Part shown: positions 41,346-43,381 of the stretch, one piece after another
How positions within the stretch are numbered: position 1 is the first letter of the stretch
Layout: the number at the start of each line of letters is the position of its first letter
Assembly (NCBI RefSeq): GCF_002904335.1
Contig: NZ_PPHF01000184.1
Location: 1 to 43,381 of the forward strand
From: Amycolatopsis sp. CA-126428
GTDB lineage: Bacteria > Actinomycetota > Actinomycetes > Mycobacteriales > Pseudonocardiaceae
Reading direction: 5' to 3'
Length of the DNA: 43,381 nucleotides
Program-made: the position numbers and the translations under genes
The notes under the pieces: generated by a model
Databases searched by the model: none
The model's input: only the letters and a program-made list of their open reading frames with translations
What the model was told of the DNA's origin: nothing

Positions 41346-41606
41346 TTACTCGGTCCCTGCGGCGGTGGAGGGTGGTGGTTCGAGCCCGTCAACGAGGACA
41401 GCGGGGTTGACCTTGAGGGCAGCCGCCAGCTTGAGGATGTTGTGGAGGGTGACGTTGCGTCGGCCCCGTTCGACTTGGCCAATGAAGGTCCAGTGCAGGC
41501 CGGCGTGGTGGGCGAGCAGCTCTTGGGTGTAGCCGAGCTGCTGGCGGTGGGCGCGGATGCGCGCACCGAAGGCCGCGGTGGCTGTCGAGAGAGGTGGAGG
41601 AGCCAT
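41346..41606 (-). CDS. XRE-family regulator upstream of CBASS
   Basis: 86 residues, single Cro/CI-type helix-turn-helix: FGARIRAHRQQLGYTQELLAHHAGLHWTFIGQVERGRRNVTLHNILKLAAAL, with a short Pro-rich tail. It is the first minus-strand gene before the CBASS operon, 197 bp from the CD-NTase start (that gap has no other gene). Three phased repeats in its upstream region are candidate autoregulatory sites; it may keep CBASS silent. Ribosome binding site weak. Confidence 0.85.
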   Translation of the reverse strand: MAPPPLSTATAAFGARIRAHRQQLGYTQELLAHHAGLHWTFIGQVERGRRNVTLHNILKLAAALKVNPAVLVDGLEPPPSTAAGTE

Positions 41607-41628
41607 GTTGGCTCAACTTCATCTGTCC

Positions 41629-41665
41629 AGAGACTGATGATCCAGAGACTAGGCGTATAGAGACT
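41629..41665. repeat. three AGAGACT repeats with exact 15-bp period
   Basis: AGAGACT occurs at 41629-41635, 41644-41650 and 41659-41665, each preceded by CC or AT and the last two followed by AG-CG. Spaced by 15 bp, they lie just upstream of the XRE gene (minus) and overlap the -35 of the micro-gene promoter (plus), as expected for operators of the XRE protein. Confidence 0.65.
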
Positions 41666-41694
41666 AGACGTACTACTCCACGGGGTCTTATTAT
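41665..41694 (+). promoter_or_regulatory. promoter of the glycine-rich micro-gene
   Basis: TAGACG (41665-41670), 18-bp spacer, TATTAT (41689-41694). The -35 touches the third AGAGACT repeat. The start codon follows about 60 bp downstream. Confidence 0.5.
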
Positions 41695-41756
41695 CGGCCG
41701 TCTCGGTCGACCGGCCGGGAGCATGTAGATCCAGGACATGAGGGAGGTGGACACCT

Positions 41757-41822
41757 ATGACCAGGCTCTTTGCCGGCGGTGGCGGCGGCAGCGGGGGCGG
41801 TGGTGGCCGCGGCGGCTACTAG
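41757..41822 (+). CDS. glycine-rich 21-residue micro-protein
   Basis: ATG at 41757 preceded by GGGAGG (9 bases). The product begins MTRLFA and continues GGGGGSGGGGGRGGY to a TAG: 13 of 21 residues are Gly. A strong stem-loop lies 15 bp after the stop and a promoter-like pair 60 bp before the start, so promoter, ribosome binding site, frame and terminator make a complete small transcription unit. It has no signal peptide. Possible roles include a leader, a linker-like toxin or conjugation substrate, or just a translated RNA; all are guesses. I know no named family. Confidence 0.55.
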   Translation: MTRLFAGGGGGSGGGGGRGGY

Positions 41823-41837
41823 GCCGATCGAGTGAAG

Positions 41838-41872
41838 GTGCCCCGGACCTGCGTCAATCAGGTCCGGGGCAC
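41838..41872 (+). terminator. strong stem-loop terminator of the micro-gene
   Basis: GTGCCCCGGACCT pairs perfectly with AGGTCCGGGGCAC around a 9-base loop, 15 bp after the micro-protein stop. Confidence 0.85.
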
Positions 41873-41913
41873 TCTCATGTTAGAAGACCTTCGAGCCGGC
41901 GCAAAGTGGATAT

Positions 41914-41944
41914 TGCACACCCTTGGAATGCGTTGCGTATTGTT
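41914..41944 (+). promoter_or_regulatory. promoter for leaderless membrane protein gene
   Basis: TTGCAC (41914-41919), 19-bp spacer, TATTGT (41939-41944), with the ATG of the membrane gene at 41950, where transcription should begin. Confidence 0.5.
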
Positions 41945-41949
41945 GATCT

Positions 41950-43017
41950 ATGCCGAGTGTGCTTCAGCGTCTCTACAAAACCAAACTCATGCTGATAGCA
42001 AGCATTTCGACTTCCATTGGCGTCATCATGCTGACTATTGCGGCGCTACGGGGCTGGGGCACAATTTCGTTTATCGAAGTAGGCGCCGGGCTCGCCGGCC
42101 TAGGCATCTTGCCGATCATAATCGAATTCTATGTTTCCAAAGACAACGATGAACGGCTCTCCGCCGCGATCGACGCCAAAGCCTCGGTGCTGGCAGCAGC
42201 GGTACTGGACGGCCTCGCCGGATCGCCGCAACGGGCGCAATCCCTCGCTCCGCAGGTGCGTACTCAGGTCGTGCGCAACTGCATTGCCGCCGACGTCAAC
42301 GACGCAGAACTCGCCACCGACCTGTCCGGCCATTTGGAATGGCAGATCAGCCAAACACTGCGGCCCCGGCGCTACGACGCGCACATCACCGTCAGCCTGA
42401 CACCCGCAAAGCACGGACCTTCCACGGGACTGGGTTCACTCTTCGAGGTGATGACCACCGGGCGATACCGGACGCCGAGCCTACCCGAGATCATGCGATT
42501 TTCCGCAGTGTCCGACCATCGCACCTACAGGGCACTTCTCAACGATCCGTCCTCCATCGAGACATGGCTAACCGAGCCCCCGGCGCCGGGAGTCGAGGTC
42601 GACCACGAACCGCTGGAGCTACTGCAATGCGTCATCAACGGAATCCCGCAAACCATCGAACGACAAGCCACCGACGCCGGCCTGCTGTTCGGCGTCGCCC
42701 GAAACCAACAGGCCAACAAAGACACTGGCGATTTCGACGTGTCCTACACGCACAAAACCTATGCGACACAACACGGCCACCTGCTATATGTCGACTTCCT
42801 CGCCACCAAGGGTCTTCGCCTGGACTTCACCTACACGCCCAACTGTGACATACGGTATGTCAACGTGTTGCCCTACAGCACCGGCCCGCGACAGCCGCGC
42901 ATCGAACGCAGCCCAGCCGACGCCGCCAATCAGACAATTCGTCTCGAATTCGGCGCCAACGCCTGGGCCACCGGAGTGGCCTTCACCTGGACACTCGACC
43001 GCGAAGTGATGCTTTGA
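41950..43017 (+). CDS. two-TM membrane protein of unknown function, defence-island neighbour
   Basis: 355 residues. Two N-terminal membrane helices (about 12-33, LMLIASISTSIGVIMLTIAAL, and 42-62, VGAGLAGLGILPIIIEFYV) are followed by a charged helix and a soluble domain of about 280 residues that alternates short strands (HITVSLTPAKHG, DFDVSYTHKTY, LLYVDFLATKGLRLDFTYTP), so is probably beta-rich and cytoplasmic. No family recognised. The layout loosely recalls TM-beta effectors of defence systems, but that is inference. There is no ribosome binding site; a -10 ends 5 bp before the ATG, suggesting a leaderless mRNA. Codon use is less GC-rich than the catabolic genes. Confidence 0.8.
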   Translation: MPSVLQRLYKTKLMLIASISTSIGVIMLTIAALRGWGTISFIEVGAGLAGLGILPIIIEFYVSKDNDERLSAAIDAKASVLAAAVLDGLAGSPQRAQSLAPQVRTQVVRNCIAADVNDAELATDLSGHLEWQISQTLRPRRYDAHITVSLTPAKHGPSTGLGSLFEVMTTGRYRTPSLPEIMRFSAVSDHRTYRALLNDPSSIETWLTEPPAPGVEVDHEPLELLQCVINGIPQTIERQATDAGLLFGVARNQQANKDTGDFDVSYTHKTYATQHGHLLYVDFLATKGLRLDFTYTPNCDIRYVNVLPYSTGPRQPRIERSPADAANQTIRLEFGANAWATGVAFTWTLDREVML

Positions 43018-43126
43018 CAAGTAGAGCGGCTGCCTGAGGCGAGGCCGTGGAAGTCGACCACTGCTGAGCCGTGGACACACGCGAAGCGCACTGCGTGAAT
43101 CTGCTCGATCTCGGCCAGCGAATCAG

Positions 43127-43278
43127 CTATCGGTATTCGCCGTTTCCGTCGACGTAGAACGTTCCACTGTTGTGAGTCTGAGGTGTGGGGAATGGCTCGT
43201 CCTGCTGCTCGTAGTAATCAAAGCCGTTGAATCGTTTGGCGAACTGGTCGGCGTTGCCCGGATTCGGATTGGGGTTTA
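43127..43278 (-). pseudogene. 3' fragment of an unknown gene cut by IS insertion
   Basis: Minus-strand frame reads LNPNPNPGNADQFAKRFNG, then FDYYEQQDEPFPTPQTHNSG, ending TFYVDGNGEYR and a TAG. Upstream it meets the boundary of an IS5-like element at about 43279, so start and most of the gene are lost or lie beyond the window. No family recognised. The 43018-43126 stretch contains nothing I can support. Confidence 0.5.
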
Positions 43279-43381
43279 GAGCGTGTCTTACGTGGTGATC
43301 GGTCGCTGGTGAGCGATGATGTTGGTTGTGGTTGATCGGTTGTCGCTGCGGTTGGTGCCGGACGAGTTGTGGGCGCTGATC
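43279..43381 (+). mobile_element. left end of an IS5-family insertion sequence (continues off window)
   Basis: Begins GAGCGTGTCTTACGTGG, resembling terminal inverted repeats of actinobacterial IS5-family elements, and leads into a transposase start 37 bp later. The flanking TTA or TAG could be the target duplication; the right end is outside the window. Confidence 0.55.
43316..43381 (+). CDS. IS5-family transposase, N-terminus only
   Basis: 22 codons to the window edge, reading MMLVVVDRLSLRLVPDELWALI. The segment LVPDELWALI is the usual opening of IS5-type DDE transposases (helix before the LLPP region, DUF4096-like). A GTG further in could also start it. The catalytic residues are off the window. 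Confidence 0.6.
   Translation, partial: MMLVVVDRLSLRLVPDELWALI

Noticed and set aside
1..43381. CRISPR arrays, tRNA or rRNA genes
   Set aside because: No regularly spaced repeats with unique spacers and no tRNA- or rRNA-like sequence was seen; the 15-bp repeats at 41629 are too short and few for CRISPR.

Overview
The window is high-GC DNA with many GTG starts, Shine-Dalgarno GGAGG motifs and gene families typical of Actinobacteria (GAF/ANTAR-type regulators, GlxA regulators, MAB_1171c membrane proteins, MSMEG_05xx proteins). It most resembles a soil pseudonocardial actinomycete such as Amycolatopsis; that genus call is inference from gene style, not a search result.

Layout. (1) 1-5.3 kb: an edge-truncated GAF protein, an alpha/beta hydrolase, a secreted GH43 enzyme with a CebR-type operator in front, and an MFS exporter. 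(2) 5.3-15.4 kb: a catabolic accessory region built from short regulator/enzyme modules: XRE + SDR, TetR + epoxide hydrolase + GlxA regulator + esterase, a decayed epoxide hydrolase, a haloalkane-dehalogenase-like hydrolase, an AhpD-like protein with an overlapping XRE regulator, a second full-length-start epoxide hydrolase lacking part of its cap, and a quinone-oxidoreductase-like protein. (3) 15.4-19.4 kb: CaiB-type CoA transferase and AtuA-family protein, with a divergent TetR regulator whose operator overlaps its own start codon. (4) 19.4-22.3 kb: XRE regulator, ImmA/IrrE metallopeptidase and MAB_1171c-type membrane protein in one coupled operon, divergent from a secreted B-lectin; both promoters carry the same 13-bp motif. 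(5) 22.4-24.3 kb: AraC regulator divergent from an NADP-dependent oxidoreductase. (6) 24.5-32.4 kb: a complete-looking Nit1C cluster (MSMEG_0569 flavoprotein, amidohydrolase, Sll0783 protein, radical SAM protein, GNAT-AIRS fusion, Nit6803 nitrilase, a second nitrilase-like protein with substituted catalytic residues, MSMEG_0565 glycosyltransferase). This cluster type has been linked to cyanide assimilation and nitrogen-starvation responses. (7) 32.4-34.5 kb: a secreted beta-helix protein. (8) 34.5-43.4 kb: a lower-GC defence island on the minus strand: a type II CBASS operon (XRE regulator, CD-NTase ending in Gly, separate E2 and E1, JAB protease, nuclease-SAVED effector) followed by a soluble Ser/Thr kinase with an unknown N-terminal domain; then a glycine-rich 21-residue micro-gene with its own terminator, a two-TM membrane protein, and a gene tail cut off by an IS5-family element at the right edge.

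The points that most deserve a second look are the nitrilase pseudoenzyme inside Nit1C, the split-E1/E2 CBASS operon with an attached kinase, and the micro-gene whose promoter lies over three exactly phased 15-bp repeats shared with the CBASS-side XRE regulator.
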